A DNA stretch of 64,000 nucleotides, taken from Oxytricha trifallax (Eukaryota; Ciliophora; Spirotrichea; Sporadotrichida; Oxytrichidae). The stretch's first letter is position 1. Every line of letters starts with the position of its first letter. The stretch covers positions 62,001-126,000 of the forward strand of contig ARYC01000583.1 of assembly GCA_000711775.1 (NCBI GenBank). Reading direction: 5' to 3'. The notes below the pieces were generated by a model that was not told the DNA's origin, did not search any database, and worked only from the letters and a program-made list of their open reading frames with translations. Positions 12,687 through 26,079 of the stretch are shown here, piece by piece. Position numbers and translations under genes: made by a program.

Positions 12687-15600
12687 TCAGATTCTAGGTC
12701 CTTCTTACGCTTATTGACCAGTTGTAGTATTACTATTATTTCCTGGAGTTGGAGTACTAGAAACCTTCTCTCTTGTTTTTGCATGTGCAGGCACTTGAGA
12801 ACCATAGAACTTGAATCTCTCGTTCCTGTATTTATCATCTGAGGCCTTAGCCTCCATTTCTCTCTTGAAAGCAAAGGGATTCTTTGGTTTAGCATCTTCT
12901 ATGCAGATATCTTTAAATTTACAAAGTTAATATTGTGATAACTGTATAACTTCATATAATTGATTGTACAAAATATCATCATCTTCTTCGTAGCTATCAT
13001 CATCAGAATCGTCCTCGCCATCAGGAGTGCTTTTGTTTTTCTTTCCACATTTCAAGTTCTTTCTACATACTATGATAGTCACTCCAATTATGAATGCTAA
13101 TAACAGCAATATGACATCGAATTGATTTGTCAAGAAAATATTAAATATGACTATGATCAAGTAGAGATAGTTTTACCCAATTTCATCTAATGAATCTACA
13201 TTGACTGTGAAAGATTGATAGGCACTCCCTCCTCTGCGATCGTCTGCAATGACTTACACTGAAAATGTGGTTGCATTATAATAAATAAAGAATGTTTTGC
13301 ATTTTCATTGGGAAATCCAGATAAAATCCTTGTGAAATCTTCGTAAGTGAGCCAGTTAGGTATATATTCACCATCTGGTTGTGATATCAGATAGTAGAGA
13401 GTATCGTTATCATCATCCTTGAAAGCACTTTCAGGTAATTTATACTAGAAAAGTTGTTTTCTATAGGCTGTTTGATCAGTTATAATTGTTAAACAACAAA
13501 AAGCCAATTATTCAAGTTATTTGAAAAAGTAAAACATATCAAAGTAAGTTTTAACTATAGTCTAGAGCTTGCATAGGGGGAAGTATTAGGTCTAATACCA
13601 GCAACCAGATTGTAGCTCATAGTTGTAGTACCATTCCAAGAATCAGAAGCTGTTATGTTTATAATATAAGAGCCATAACTGGTGGGAGTTCCAGTTAACT
13701 TTAATTATTACAGTATTCATTCATATTGATAATGAATTTAGGATATAGTTAGCTTCCTCGTGGTGTTATCAAACTTCATCCAAGAAGGCAGTCCACTGGC
13801 TTTATAAGTCAATTTGTCCCCGTTAGGATCTACGAAAGTGTCTGTTGCAAATTGAAATGAATAACCTACATCCAAATCGATCTATTAATCGTCAACTTGT
13901 TTCTACACCACTGGGAAGTAATTCTTCTGTACATCTACTTAAAAAGTAATTTCTAATTTTAAGGTTTAATACCCATACCTTTTGAATTAATAGATAAAGT
14001 CTATAATTTGAGGATTTTAAAAGTAGCTGTAGCTGTCTCATTTTTAGTATCTGTACCTGTTACTAGAATAGTATAAGTTCCCACATCAACCTGCTTTGGT
14101 CTCCCTTAGAAAGTCATTGAGCTATTGGTGAAAGCCATCCAAGATGGGTAACTATAGAAGAGATAACTTATTTTCAAGTTATTAGGATGTAAGAAAGTGT
14201 CTTCTGGGATTTGATAATAGAAAAGTTAACAAATTATTTTTACTTTAAAAAGTTTTAAGAAAAGTAAAATATGAAATTAAGCTAGGTTTACATAAAATAA
14301 AGTTAATCTGTTCTGATCTGATAGTTTTTGAGTGCCTTATTTAAGTAAGGTTTACTAACAAAATATACTTTGAAATTTGTGCTAGTGGTAAGACCATCAG
14401 CGTCAGTACCCGTCATAGTAAGTTCTGTATATGCTGATTTAGCTTAGGGCACTAGACCTTAGAGAGTCTATACTGTTCCATCCCATATCATCCATGAATT
14501 GATAAAATAATTTCATTTATTAAAATAATCGACAGCACTCCCAGTTGATTTTGTCAAAGTATATGTTAAAGCAGCTGTTTGATCATCGCAGTAAGTTGGT
14601 ACAACATAAGTCATATAGGTGTTTTCAATAACTGTTGTATCATTAATACCCTCTTCATTTATGATTGGACCGAATTTCTAGCAGAAAGTTTATTTTACTG
14701 CATTTAAAGTTTAAATGACACCAACATTCGTTATAGTTCCTGAAGTTAGTTATTTTTTAAAATATATTTATAATTTGTTCCCTTAAAACCACTTCTTAAT
14801 AATCTATGTTTAATTTATAATTAGCTTGAAATATATAGTAAAGTTGGTGTGACAACATTTTTCAAAGTTACAGCTGAAGTCATAGACCTAAATCTTGCAG
14901 TAGAATCTTTGAAAAGCAGAGTTGTAGTAGAGTTTACTATGTTTAAGGCAGTGCATTAATTTCTGCCTTTAGGGTCCAGGACGAACACCATCCAATCAGA
15001 TCCTCCTTAATTTTTGAAAGAAACACTATTCAACAAATTTTTAAATTTTCAGGATTTCAGAATTTATTTAAAACTTTCAAAGTTATATATTGGAGTTGAT
15101 AAAAGCATTTACTTGTTTGCTGACGCTATTGTATACAATATCTCCGGGTGTCTCAGAAATAGTACTTCCCATGTACTCCACAAAATTAGTCTTTCCATCT
15201 TTAGTCATGCTTGCAACTAATACATCGTTGTTGCCATTTGTAAAGCCATTTGCACTTATTTGACCCATTAAAAAGAAACTACCATCAGTTAAAACTGTTA
15301 GACCTTTTGAAATTTCACTGAATGAATAGTTTAAAAGAACATTTTTTATTTTAGAAATGATCGAAAGATTTTAATTAATACATATGAAATGAATTGGTTC
15401 CAATATATTTAACAAAGGTAGTAGTTGTAGGGTTGGATTTACTAACTGAGAGTACAAAGATATCCAAAAATCCATTGGTTAATGTGATAGATTGAGAATA
15501 GCCAGTAATGTATAATTAGTTCACCCACATTTTCATGTCTGAAGCGTAGTCTGGATTTGTACCACCAAAATTGTAGAAATATCCTAATGAACCATCTGAG

Positions 15601-16677
15601 TTTTGTTTGATAAGAAACAGATCTAGGGTTCCATAGGTTAGCTCAACACTATACCCTTAGCCTAATGTGTATAAACTCTTTTTTTTACATTTATTATAGT
15701 CACAAAAATTAAGATTAATAAATGATTCAAGTTTACAGAATCGTCATTATCACAGATAACTATTAATCCAGTGTCTTCTTAAGTTCCACCAATATATTTC
15801 ATCCAGGAAAATGCACCAGTTGCTTAGTCCAGCTTAATCAACATTATGTCAGTTTTTGCGTTTGTGTAGCCAGTACTATCTGACTCACCAACTACATAAA
15901 CAAATCCGTTATTGTGCGTAATACCATTAGCCTTGTCATTGTTGTCGTAGCCTATTCTACGAGCCCATGTTATCAATCCAGTTGCAATTGAGAACTTCAA
16001 GACAAACATATCAATTTTGCTTATAGATAGAGTACCGACACTGTTACTGTAGCCACTTACGTAGAAAAATTACTCACCTTCGTCTAAAGCTATGGCTGTT
16101 GCCGTCTCTGAAAGCGAAGATCCCCAGTACCTGCCCCATTTAAGATATAATTTAAACTTAAAATTGACTATCTGAATCTAATGAATTCCCTTTTAAAATT
16201 TGAAGTCACCAGATGCGTCAAATTGAAATACAGCTATATCTTATTCTCCACTAGTGTATGATGGTGAATATGTATATCACTTTTATAAATGAACAAAGTT
16301 ATATGAATTTTTATTTAATTAAGTATTTCCAGCTGCATAAACCATTCCTGAAGAGTCAATAGTAACATCAACAAATGAATCATCATTTGTACCTCCAAAC
16401 AGATAAGCCTTTTAAGTCTATTAATTTATAAATTGATGTTTTATGTATACCATACTCATCATTATTATTCAAACTAATATTTTAAAGTCAAAATGCAAGT
16501 ATTAGTAGAATTACCAAACGCCTTTACTACTGTTTCTAAATTTCTCTCACCTTGATTATGCTCACATAACCTTTCTTAACTTTATATGTAACTATTGTGT
16601 ATACTTTCCTTGGGATTAGAAGTTCTCACCATTCGAACTATGAATATTACAGCCAGAATTTTATTCAAATACTTCAT
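12687..16677 (-). CDS. SBBP-repeat / cadherin-like surface protein
   Basis: Large predicted type I surface protein. The ATG at 16,677 opens a signal peptide (MKYLNKILAVIFIVRMV). The N-terminal half repeats SBBP beta-propeller units: FGGTNDDSFVDVTIDSSGMV near 16,400, VYVVGESDSTGYTNAK near 15,860, YIGGT near 15,790 and GFTNGNNDVLVASM near 15,220. The C-terminal half has dystroglycan-type cadherin-like modules, e.g. LTYKASGLPSWMKF (about 13,780) and PSWMAFTNSSMTFQGRP (about 14,120), each followed by a GTYTI/ITASD-type end. A TM helix (LLLLAFIIGVTIIVC) lies at about 13,075-13,120. The cytosolic tail is acidic and then basic, ending at a TGA at 12,687-12,689. Many 50-70 bp AT-rich breaks, mostly GT...AG-like, interrupt it. 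This architecture suits an adhesion or cell-cell recognition protein; that role is inference. Confidence 0.8.
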
Positions 16678-17104
16678 TGATGCTTTTGAATTGGTTCATT
16701 TATTAATGCGAGAGATTTCATGGTTAAAGTTTGAATTAGAATGGCAAAATAAGAAATTAAATGAAGGAGATTTCATGTTGAAATTAAATATATTTATTTA
16801 TTATTAATTGCAAAGTTTATAAGCTAAATTATTCAAATAAAATAGTCTATAAAATAAAAAAAAGGAATAGATCTTCTCAGATTTAAATAGGATTAAGGAT
16901 TGTGGAGAATTAAATAAATAAATTAAGTTCCCTGATTAATAAGCGATAAATTATCAAATAATATATTATTGGTTAAATACATTCGAATATTATGCAACAT
17001 ATATAAGTTTGTTAATTAGAATTTTTTAGGTTATCAATATATTATTGCAATATTAAATCATTATAAAGTTCAGAGACCAATCTATAATTAATTCTTCACA
17101 TACA
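16678..17104. promoter_or_regulatory. Divergent intergenic region
   Basis: Non-coding AT-rich DNA between the divergent starts of the surface-protein gene and the cyclin gene. It is presumed to hold both promoters; I see no specific motif. Confidence 0.4.
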
Positions 17105-19129
17105 ATGACATCAACTAACATTGAAAGTACAACTCATTTGAAACAACTAAGATTTGCTTCCTAGACTACCTCAAAAACTAATCTTCACAGTATAGATTTT
17201 ATTATAAATATTTCATTTTTTAATAATAAAATCTTTTAAATTAGATTAAGCCAAAGCGCAACCTAACATCCAAGTTTCTAATTTCTTCCAACTCAGAAAG
17301 TGAAAAATTAATTTAATATATTTATATATGAACAGTTATTTCATTGAATATTATTTTAACAGAAAGAGCAGTTAATTCGTGAAAACTGAGACAGAGGTGG
17401 GTAGCTGGGGTGTTAATGAAAAATTAAGCATTATTAAGCATAAAACTGGAGTGATCTAGTCAAACCTCTTTTAAACCTAAGAAAAATTTTTCATACAATA
17501 ATTTATTCCAACAATTTTTTATATTCAATAGTGAGTGAGTTTAAGACTCTTAGAATGCAATTATTCATTAACATACAACTAAAAATAGGAATTCATCAAA
17601 GTTTATTATAACTATTATAAATACAAAATAGATAATTCCATAATGTTAAGATACATAATTCATTATTGATATAATAATTTAATCTTTAAGTTTCAATGGG
17701 AAGAGACAGGAAAATTAAGTCTCTAGAGAACAGTTAATCTCCCCAAACTTGGTGGAAAATCAATTGATAAAATGAGACAATACATGAAAGAATCTCATAC
17801 TTCGAAAAATTATAAAAGATATTAAAAGATTAATGATGGAAATTCGAACTTTCAAAACATTTCTAAAAAGGATTCTAACGAAAATCTTAAATATATTAAA
17901 TATATAAAATTAAAAAATTTGTAAATAAAATGAAGTTTAAATATATCCTGATCTATTTATTTTAATAATTTTGAATGAGCTCCCTAAGCTGAATCTCTTA
18001 CAAACTAGAAATTTTGAAAGTAGAGTTAAAAATTCTTCATCATGTTTATCCAAATCTGTTCTCAGTCTAAAAAATCACTCATATAAACCAAAATAAACGC
18101 TCACTGAGATATTTAGGTAATTTATATAATAAAAATCAAGGATATCTTATTCTCATAAAAAGTTTAAGAGTTTTAATTTAATTGAGATATTTCTTTGTAA
18201 TTACTCATAAAACGATTTAATGATTAAATCAATTAACAATTCCAAATCTAAAAATAGATTTTTAGAGAGCTCTAACAATACAGTAATGATACTTGTGTCA
18301 AAACTGTCCAATAAAACCGAATTATAATCGGAACTAAAAGATGGACTTTTTTCTAAATCTGAGAATAGAGACTAAGGAATGGGAGATTTTCTAAAGGGAC
18401 ATTTAATTAAGAGCAATAATAGTTGGTTTTTTATAAATCTAAACAGTTAGATTAATATTTTTTTACAATTTTTTTGCAATCACAGAGCCAGAATGATTGA
18501 CTGGATGATTTAAGTATTTAGAGTGTTTGGCTCAACTGAAGATCAGACATTTTTCTTAGCTGTCTCGATTCTTGATAGATTTTTCTTAGCTAAACAATAA
18601 CAAGGCTAATGCATGAGCAAAGAGGATCTTCACATATATGGGCTTACATCTGTATTTATTGCTTCTAAACTAGATGAAACTTATCCAGTTTGTATGTCTT
18701 AAGTTCTTGAAGAAGCTGGACACAATAAATTTTGAACAAATCTTTAAAAATTAACTAAAATTAACGATGTATATTTTTAAATTCAGCCATGAAGAAGTTC
18801 TCAGATCTGAAATTGAAATGTTTTAAACTCTCTAATTCAAGCTTTTGGGAGAGACACCAACATTAATTGACCAGGTATTTGAAAGATTAATCCTTGCTTT
18901 GGTCTAAAATGGGAGAGCACAGCCTGTGTAAGACGAACTCAAAGATTTAAAACAGTGTTTTGGATTTGTCTGTAAAGTACTAATCCATGACTATGAGTTT
19001 GTATGCATGTCAAACGAGTAACAGGTTGAAACTGCTTACAAAGTTTGCCAAATATCTAATAAATATTAACATAAAATGAAAGATTTTTAGTAAAATTAAT
19101 TGCCTTCAATTTCATACTCTACTGGCTGA
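17105..19129 (+). CDS. Mitotic-type (A/B-like) cyclin
   Basis: Cell-cycle cyclin that would bind and activate a CDK. The N-terminal part is S/Q/N-rich from ATG 17,105, with an intron at about 17,298-17,361 and further breaks at 17,530-17,680 and 17,890-17,970. The cyclin box begins at HRARMIDWMIQVFRVFGS and continues with FFLAVSILDRFFLAK and FIASKLDETYPV. The second cyclin fold, after the 52-bp IES, contains HEEVLRSEIEMFQTLQFKLL and ETPTLIDQVFERL. The R-x-x-M-x-D-W core is the canonical cyclin signature. The stop is TGA 19,127-19,129. I assign A/B type from the box sequence; no destruction box was identified with confidence. Confidence 0.85.
18732..18783 (+). other. IES, 52 bp, pointer TAAATT, inside the cyclin box
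   Basis: TAAATT at 18,726-18,731 and 18,778-18,783. Removal gives HNKFSHEEVL in frame, as expected between the two cyclin folds. The left boundary is not a GT splice site and the unexcised block contains an in-frame TGA, so an IES fits better than an intron. Confidence 0.85.
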
Positions 19130-19217
19130 GAAATGTCAAAATTAAAGGGCGGTAATAACTATTATTTTTAATTATTTCTGCAAATATATATTGCTAGAAA
19201 AATAAAATGTTTTTTTC

Positions 19218-19220
<3 letters not shown>

Positions 19221-19261
<41 letters not shown>

Positions 19262-19272
19262 TATATATATTA
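19221..19272. repeat. (TA)n microsatellite
   Basis: About 50 bp of TA units with short slips, in the AT-rich gap 19,130-19,582 after the cyclin gene. Nothing else was seen in that gap. Confidence 0.9.
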
Positions 19273-19582
19273 TATTTACTCATTTTAATTTTATTGTAAT
19301 TATAATGCTTTATTCTAAAATTTCTAAAAAATAAAGTTTTTTTATTTCAAGATTCATTTTTATAAAATTATAAAAATATTACTTAATAATAAATACTGAA
19401 AGAAATTAATTATGCTTTTTAAAAAAAATTTCTTTTCTATAATTATTGTAAAGAATATTTTTTTAAAAAATAATAATCTTCACTTTAGCTGTATCCCTTA
19501 AAATTTCATACACTTAACACCTAAATTAATAAAGCTATTTATTTATAATAAAGATAGTATTATTTTTTTGATTAAAATTTTA

Positions 19583-20247
19583 ATGTTTACAAAGGCTCAA
19601 CAATCTATTTTCAGATCTCCAACAAAAGTAAGCTTTATGGCCTTAATCTATGAAATATTTTTCTTTTATTATCCAACAGTAAAATAATTAAGATTTTGAA
19701 AGTATTGGGAGTAAATTATATTTTAGCTTTTCTTTACACCTAAATATGTGTTATTATTATTATTTTTGAAAACTTATAATAACATATCCTTCACTTTCAA
19801 AGAAGATAACCTGCAAATAGACTACTTCTTAAAACAAGTTATATCCTTCACCTATACATTGAAGACTAACCTCAATCATCTATCTCCTTCTACTCTCAAA
19901 CATCAACAAGCTTGCCAGAGTAACGCTTAGAGTCAAATGCTTCCATTTCACTGCAAGTATAGATCATAAAATAACTTGCATAATTTATTAAGGAGTTATC
20001 CCCATTATGAGGGCATTTTTCAATAAATAATCAAACCTTCAGCTTAAACTCCTAAAGTAATCAAATCAGTTTTATTATAACTTAAAATGCTACATATATT
20101 GGAATATTTTCATTAAAATTAAATTAAAATATTATTATTAAAACAGTTAGAAGACAAGTCAGTAAAATTTCTTCTGACATGACCAACGCATCTTCATCTA
20201 AGAATAGTTCAAAAGAGATCACTCAAAACAACTCAAATTGTCAATGA
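19583..20247 (+). CDS. Small unknown protein with introns
   Basis: Start MFTKAQQSIFRSPTK at ATG 19,583. An intron follows (GTAAG...AACAG, about 19,629-19,679), then a second (about 19,712-19,802) joining to DNLQIDYFLKQVISFTYTLK. The middle reads LRSYPHYEGIFQQII and a last segment SSDMTNASSSKNSSKEITQ ends at TGA 20,245-20,247, after another AT-rich break at about 20,080-20,145. The product is about 150 residues with a Ser-rich end. Not recognised; consistent intron structure and codon use suggest a real gene. Confidence 0.6.
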
Positions 20248-21474
20248 TCATATAATAACTCTTACAATCAGATAATTTGAATTATAAAAATATGAATTGG
20301 ATTCATTAATAAAATTAATTGATATATCATTCATGAAGGGGTTTTGGGGTTTTTGGCTCATCGATATTAAATTTATGATTCATGTCTACTACATATTAAT
20401 AAAATAAGGTAAAATATATAAATTAAGAAATAATAAAATTAGTAATCAGAGTAACTTAATAATATTAGTTTAATCGAGACCACATATCCATTTATTGTAA
20501 ATACATGTTAAATCTAAATAATAATATTAAACATATAAATTTACTTTACAATATGATCAAAAATATAAAATTAGCAAGAAATAATGTGACTGAATAAACT
20601 CAAACGTATAATAATTTAACAATCAACCCTATAAATTGTATAAATAATATAAATTTATTTCAATTAAAAATATTATTGAAAAATTTCAAATAATTATGGT
20701 AAACAATTTAATAATATCATACAAAAATAATGACTTCATTTTGCAAATATAAATTTTAACAATTTGAAATCTTTAAAAAATATATATAATTTATTTTCGA
20801 TTTATTATTTTTATGACAAATTTTATTTGCTAATATGTTTTTTTGTTTTTTTTTTAAAAATAAAAATAATTTAATTTTCCAAAATACAATAATATTTTAT
20901 GATACTTAATTTATATATAAGTTCTAAGAGTATAATAACTGATGGAATTAAAACTTGCAAGAGATTTAACTTTATGTGAAATATATAATCAAGAAAATAA
21001 AACCATTTATATAACAATTATTCTTAAATTATAAACAACTTTTAAAATAATATTTTACTATTGAAAATAAGCATAAAATTTTCATAAATTATGAGAATCT
21101 TTGATTATAAATTAAGTAAAATACCATAAAATATGCAATTTAATGATTTATCAAGCATTTTTTATTATAACAATAGTAATATTGTTTAGTATATATAAAA
21201 TTAATAGACTTTCTAGCATTAGTTTAATTATAACAAAAAAAATTAAATTTACTTTATTTCTATCGATATTAAATTTACATATCTTATTCACTATTTATAA
21301 TTAAAAAATAAATGAAATTATTGTTATGACTAAAGAAATCACAGTAATCTAAAATTTAGAGAAAAAAAGAATAAATATCCGACAAAATAAATTTTACGTA
21401 ATTTAAGATTTATTAAATATTTAAGTTTGCAGTTTAATATTTGGGAGATTTAACTATTGCAATTAAATATAATT
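20248..21474. other. AT-rich non-coding stretch with one telomere-like tract
   Basis: No gene seen. At 20,338-20,357 there is a G4T4-like run (GGGGTTTTGGGG followed by T5GG) that stands out in otherwise very AT-rich DNA. I found no inverted partner nearby. Confidence 0.6.
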
Positions 21475-21738
21475 TAAACCCCATTAGTCAATTAAGAATG
21501 AAGATTAGGAGTTAAGAACAATTAAATTAAAATATAATTATAATTGGCGTAAATAAATAATTTTTGGCCTAATTATTAAAACTATTGGCTCAATTAATTT
21601 TCTCTATAAATAAACCAATCAGGGTGAATAAATTTGATTCTAGTCTAATTATAATTAATTTCAGCCAATAATAAATATATTTTAATTTAATTGTTCTTAA
21701 CTCCTAATCTTCGTTCTTAATAGACTAATGGGGTTTTA
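21475..21738. mobile_element. MITE-like element with ~70-bp inverted repeats
   Basis: The left arm (about 21,475-21,548) starts AAACCCCATTAGT and the right arm (about 21,665-21,738) is its reverse complement ending ATGGGGTTTT. The arms differ at only a few positions over ~65 bp and leave a core of about 115 bp. No coding. The ends begin with C4, like TBE-type termini, and it is flanked by TA-rich DNA. A non-autonomous DNA transposon is the best reading. Confidence 0.8.
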
Positions 21739-22560
21739 TATTTAATAAAATATAAATTACTTTTTATATTTCATAAAAATTTATCATGTAATATAATTAT
21801 TTAATTATAAGTTATTTAGTCTCTTCACATAACTTAACACTGATAGAGTTAGTTTATTATTAGAAAAAAGTATTTACATATTATTTGAATAGTAATTTCT
21901 ATGAAAATAATACTTTATAATTTAAAAAAACGTAGAAAAATAATAATTGTACATTATCGAATAACTTTCATCATTTTATCATTTTTAATGAAATTAATAA
22001 AACTTACAAGAAAAATATGATGTTATATAGCCAAATTTATTTATATTTTTTGCTTAAAAATAAAAGCCATAGTTTTTTCCATATAAATTTAATCGTATTT
22101 TTAATAAATAATTTTAATCAGATTGATTTAATTAAAATAATTCTTTATTATTCCAAGTAATAATATTTTCAGCAAGATATAATAAAATATTAAATTATCA
22201 CTACGATAAACCGCATAATATATTAAATTAATTAAGCCAATTAAAGACTTAATATAACTTAAAAAATAAATTAATTATTTATTTATGACTGCATAGTTAG
22301 AAAGTTATTAAATAAATTTACAAAGAATGAGATCTCTAAATAAAGATAAACTATTGTATAATAGACAAAATTTTCTAAAAATTAAAAGTAATAAATAACT
22401 ATAATTTTTTAACATGTTTATAATAAGTTTCAAATAAAATATTTTATTAATAATCCTGTAATACTTAATGCTAATTCTCATGGGAACAATGGTTCTTAAG
22501 ATCAAAGAGATAATAGCAGATTAGATGCCATAGGCAGAGTCAATATTTTATAAATATATA
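21739..22560. other. AT-rich non-coding stretch
   Basis: No gene, repeat or structured RNA recognised between the MITE and the large transposon. Confidence 0.5.
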
Positions 22561-22670
22561 TAAACCCCAATACGTATGTACACATAGAATTTATAAGTTG
22601 ATAAAAAGTTTTAATTATATCGATAAATAACGAAATTTAAAAGGACAGATTTTAACTTAATTTGAGGGAG
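22561..22670 (+). repeat. Left terminal inverted repeat of the transposon
   Basis: Matches the reverse complement of 32,811-32,920 almost perfectly over about 110 bp, then the two arms diverge. Confidence 0.9.
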
Positions 22671-25600
22671 CCAATCTAAAGAATTAAAGAACGGTGAAGA
22701 TGGGAAAAAATTCAAGATTTAATTTTGAGGCCATACTTACCAGTCTTATAGAGTTTGAGATGCTGATCAAGAATATATGGGGTTTGTACCCTATTGACCG
22801 ATTACTGGAAAAGTTTAACCGTTCACACTGATTATGGGGTGATGCGGTTTTACCTCCACATTTGAATTAAGTTTGATTTTTATTAATTAATAATTACTAC
22901 TTTAATAATTAAACTAATAATGGAAATCAAAAAGTGATAAATCTACGATAGCTATCGCACTTCCTTATTAACAACGCAACTCACGCACACACCACTAACT
23001 TCACTGCGCTTTGTGTGCACTTTGTAGAGCAGCTCTCGCTCTATCGATCCATGCATTTTATGTTTTGTAATTGTACATTTTTTATAATCTTTGCACTCAT
23101 AATTGCTTAATTTTTAAAGAGTGATGTTTGATACATTGAATTTACAATACACTTTCTGTATTTAAGGGATTTTAATTTATATACACTTTATATAATTCAC
23201 GCAATTCCTATGTGAATTAAGTGTAAAGAACTTAAGTAGAATATATTCAATTCACGCCTGCTAGTCAGGCACCCTAATTCACTATTTTATATTGCTGAAT
23301 TTAGATAATTTTATACTTTTTTCTAGGTGGATCCTTTTTCTTTAATTTCAGGGAGACATTTTCTATAAAAAGCAATTTTATATTCAAATTTAGCTTAGTT
23401 AATTAAAAAGATTAATTCATCTAAATTTTGCCCTAAATCTTTTCTTACTACAGACAATAAGTTTTTATAAATGAATTTTATAAGTGATATACAAATATTA
23501 GAAGATATCGATTTATAAGTTCTAAAAATATTAGAATTAATAGTAACAACAGCAATAGCAATAATAATAGTAGCAAAATTTTAAGTAACAAACAAATAAT
23601 AATTGAAATAATAAATATCAATGACAATTGAAATGAGCTTTACCTTTGTAATTCAAAAATGGTGATTTCGTTCGATTTTTCCATGAGAAAGTCAATTCAT
23701 TTTTAATCTAAAGATCATAGCTGAGAGATAATTCTAAAAACTTAATCAAATCTCAAGTATTTTCAGAGATTACAAAACCTAGGTTGGGGGAACAATTGTA
23801 TTTTTCCAAAGGTAAGTTCTTACAAGGAACACTTTTTTCATTCTCATTTTCTAACTCCACTAATCATTTTAATAATGATTTTATTTGAGTACATCTGGCA
23901 TTTATTAGTGAGGAATTTGTTTTATACTTTATTTATTTGACTTTTCTAATCAGTTTAGGGATAAATTTATTTTCAGATTAACTTTTCATCTCATTCACTC
24001 ACTCATACACTTATCAATCCATTTGATAGTTTTTATCATATTTACTTATTTTTATTTCAAAAATAAATTTAACTTCACTATGAGTTTACCATATTTTGCG
24101 AGGTCTAATGATTCAAATATATATTTTACTCATACTTTGAGATTTAATCTTAATTTTTCAAGAAAAATAATAATGTTTTTAAAAACTTTCCATTTTCAAA
24201 TTTACAATTTAAGCTATATTTATATTTATACTTTTAAAACTCTTATACTTTGATTATTAACAATATAAATTTATTTTACAATTTTTATAAAACTGCTCTT
24301 ATTTCTAGCTATAGATTACATATCTTTCATTTATTAAAATTAAAATAATGCTCATATATAACTTGCATAGGGAATTCTTTCATTAATTGAGTTATAATAG
24401 AAAATAAATTAGGAATAAATATATAAATTTCCTTAACTTTTAAATACTAGTTAAATATTAGGCTTAATTTGAAAATAATTTCAATGCATTTTTAGTTGTA
24501 ATATAAATGATAGGTTTATGTATTTAGTAAAAACATGGATTTTAAATGTATATAATTATAGTATAAATGCCTTAAATTTTGTTAACACTATAAAAGAGTG
24601 AGAAAATATTGTTAAAAATTACTTTGTTTGAATTAATATTTCAACAAAAAGTAGTTGAGTCAAAATTTTGACTTGGCGAAAAATCACAAATTTATGCTGA
24701 AGGGAAATAATTTATAATTTAAAATATGAAGGGAAAAAATAGAGGGACATTTATTAAATAAGTTATAGGTTAATTTTTAATTAAATTAATATAAGTTGAT
24801 TAGTTTAATAGTGGTCATTGGCTGATCTCTTGAACAGGTGTCCAGATCGTAAATTATTGAAAGTTTAAAAGAAAGTTGTGAAATTTGTCTACTTTGAAGA
24901 AGCATTGAATAGTTTTTGTTATAGAGCTTATCTAGCTCAGTTTAGTAAGGCGACTATACTGGAATTGAAGCAAGAATTTTGCAAGCTCATTATTTAGTTT
25001 TGTATTATATAACACTCTTAAGTTTTAATCATTTTAAGGTGTATATAATTTATTCTTTTGTGCCTTTGGAATTCTTTACTAAACTCATTTGAAATATTAT
25101 CAAATATTAGTAAATTCCAGGCATAGATTTTGCAAATTGCAAATAGTAAAATTTAATTTGAATTTAATAAATTAAATTCTGGGAGGGGACTCAGGAGGGC
25201 AAGGGGAATTATTTATATTAAGGCCATTTTTATTGTTAGATTAGCTTATTAAAGCTTTTGTTAATAACTCAAATTGAGTTGCTTATACTAAATTTAATTA
25301 ACTAAGAAGTTATTAGGGCCATTTGTATTTTGATTATAAATTGATAATCATATTGAAAATCATTTATTTTTTTATTATTTATTATTATAATTTTCATTCT
25401 TATTGATTATATTTATAGTAACTTTTGATAGTTTGAATATTTATGTTTGAATATTCATTGCTTTTTATAAAAATCGAATAAAAATGATGAAAAAATAAGA
25501 TAAAAATGAAAAATTGGAATTGATCAAGAAAAATTTTGCTTTATTTATGATTTTTTATTCTTTATAATTTTCTCTATACATTTATGAAACTTTTTCTTTA

Positions 25601-26079
25601 ATTCATCTTTATACTTGAAATTTAATAATCTTATTTTTAATTAATGTCTGATATAATTTTAATTAATAAATAGCTGATACTCTTGCGATTTCACTCTTAT
25701 ATAAACTATATGTTATTTTCCAAAAATCTATTACTGTATTATTCATTTTTCAATTTATTGTACCAATCTTTTTATGGGTAAAAATTGAAATAATTATTAA
25801 ATTTTGCTTTCATGCTTCTCTATTTCATTAATGGAAATGAGCAATCTATATATATATAAATTTACTTGGATCGAAGAATTGCAAGGGTAAATTGAAATTT
25901 ATTAATTATGGAATTGTTACAGACTAATTTCATGTAAAGTAAATAAATAGCTTATTCTAAAACTTAATCTTGGACTTTACCTATATATTTATCTTCATTT
26001 TTATGAACTAAGAAGTAGTTTTAGTTTAAGTCCTAGCTTATTGCTATAACAGCAATCCTAGTGAAATTATAATATTCAG
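22671..26079. other. Non-coding left arm of the transposon
   Basis: About 3.4 kb inside the element with no long open frame in the ciliate code. Just inside the repeat is a mixed-composition stretch (about 22,680-23,080, with CTCTCGCTCTATCG); the rest is AT-rich. It may hold decayed genes, such as the third TBE ORF found in Oxytricha elements, but I see no recognisable remnant. Confidence 0.5.

Noticed and set aside
20338-20357. G4T4 run as a real chromosome end
   Set aside because: It is internal, only about 2.5 units long, and DNA continues on both sides.
24925-24985. tRNA-like start (TAGCTCAGTTTAGTAAGG)
   Set aside because: Only the A-box-like part is present. There is no B box, no cloverleaf pairing and no acceptor stem.
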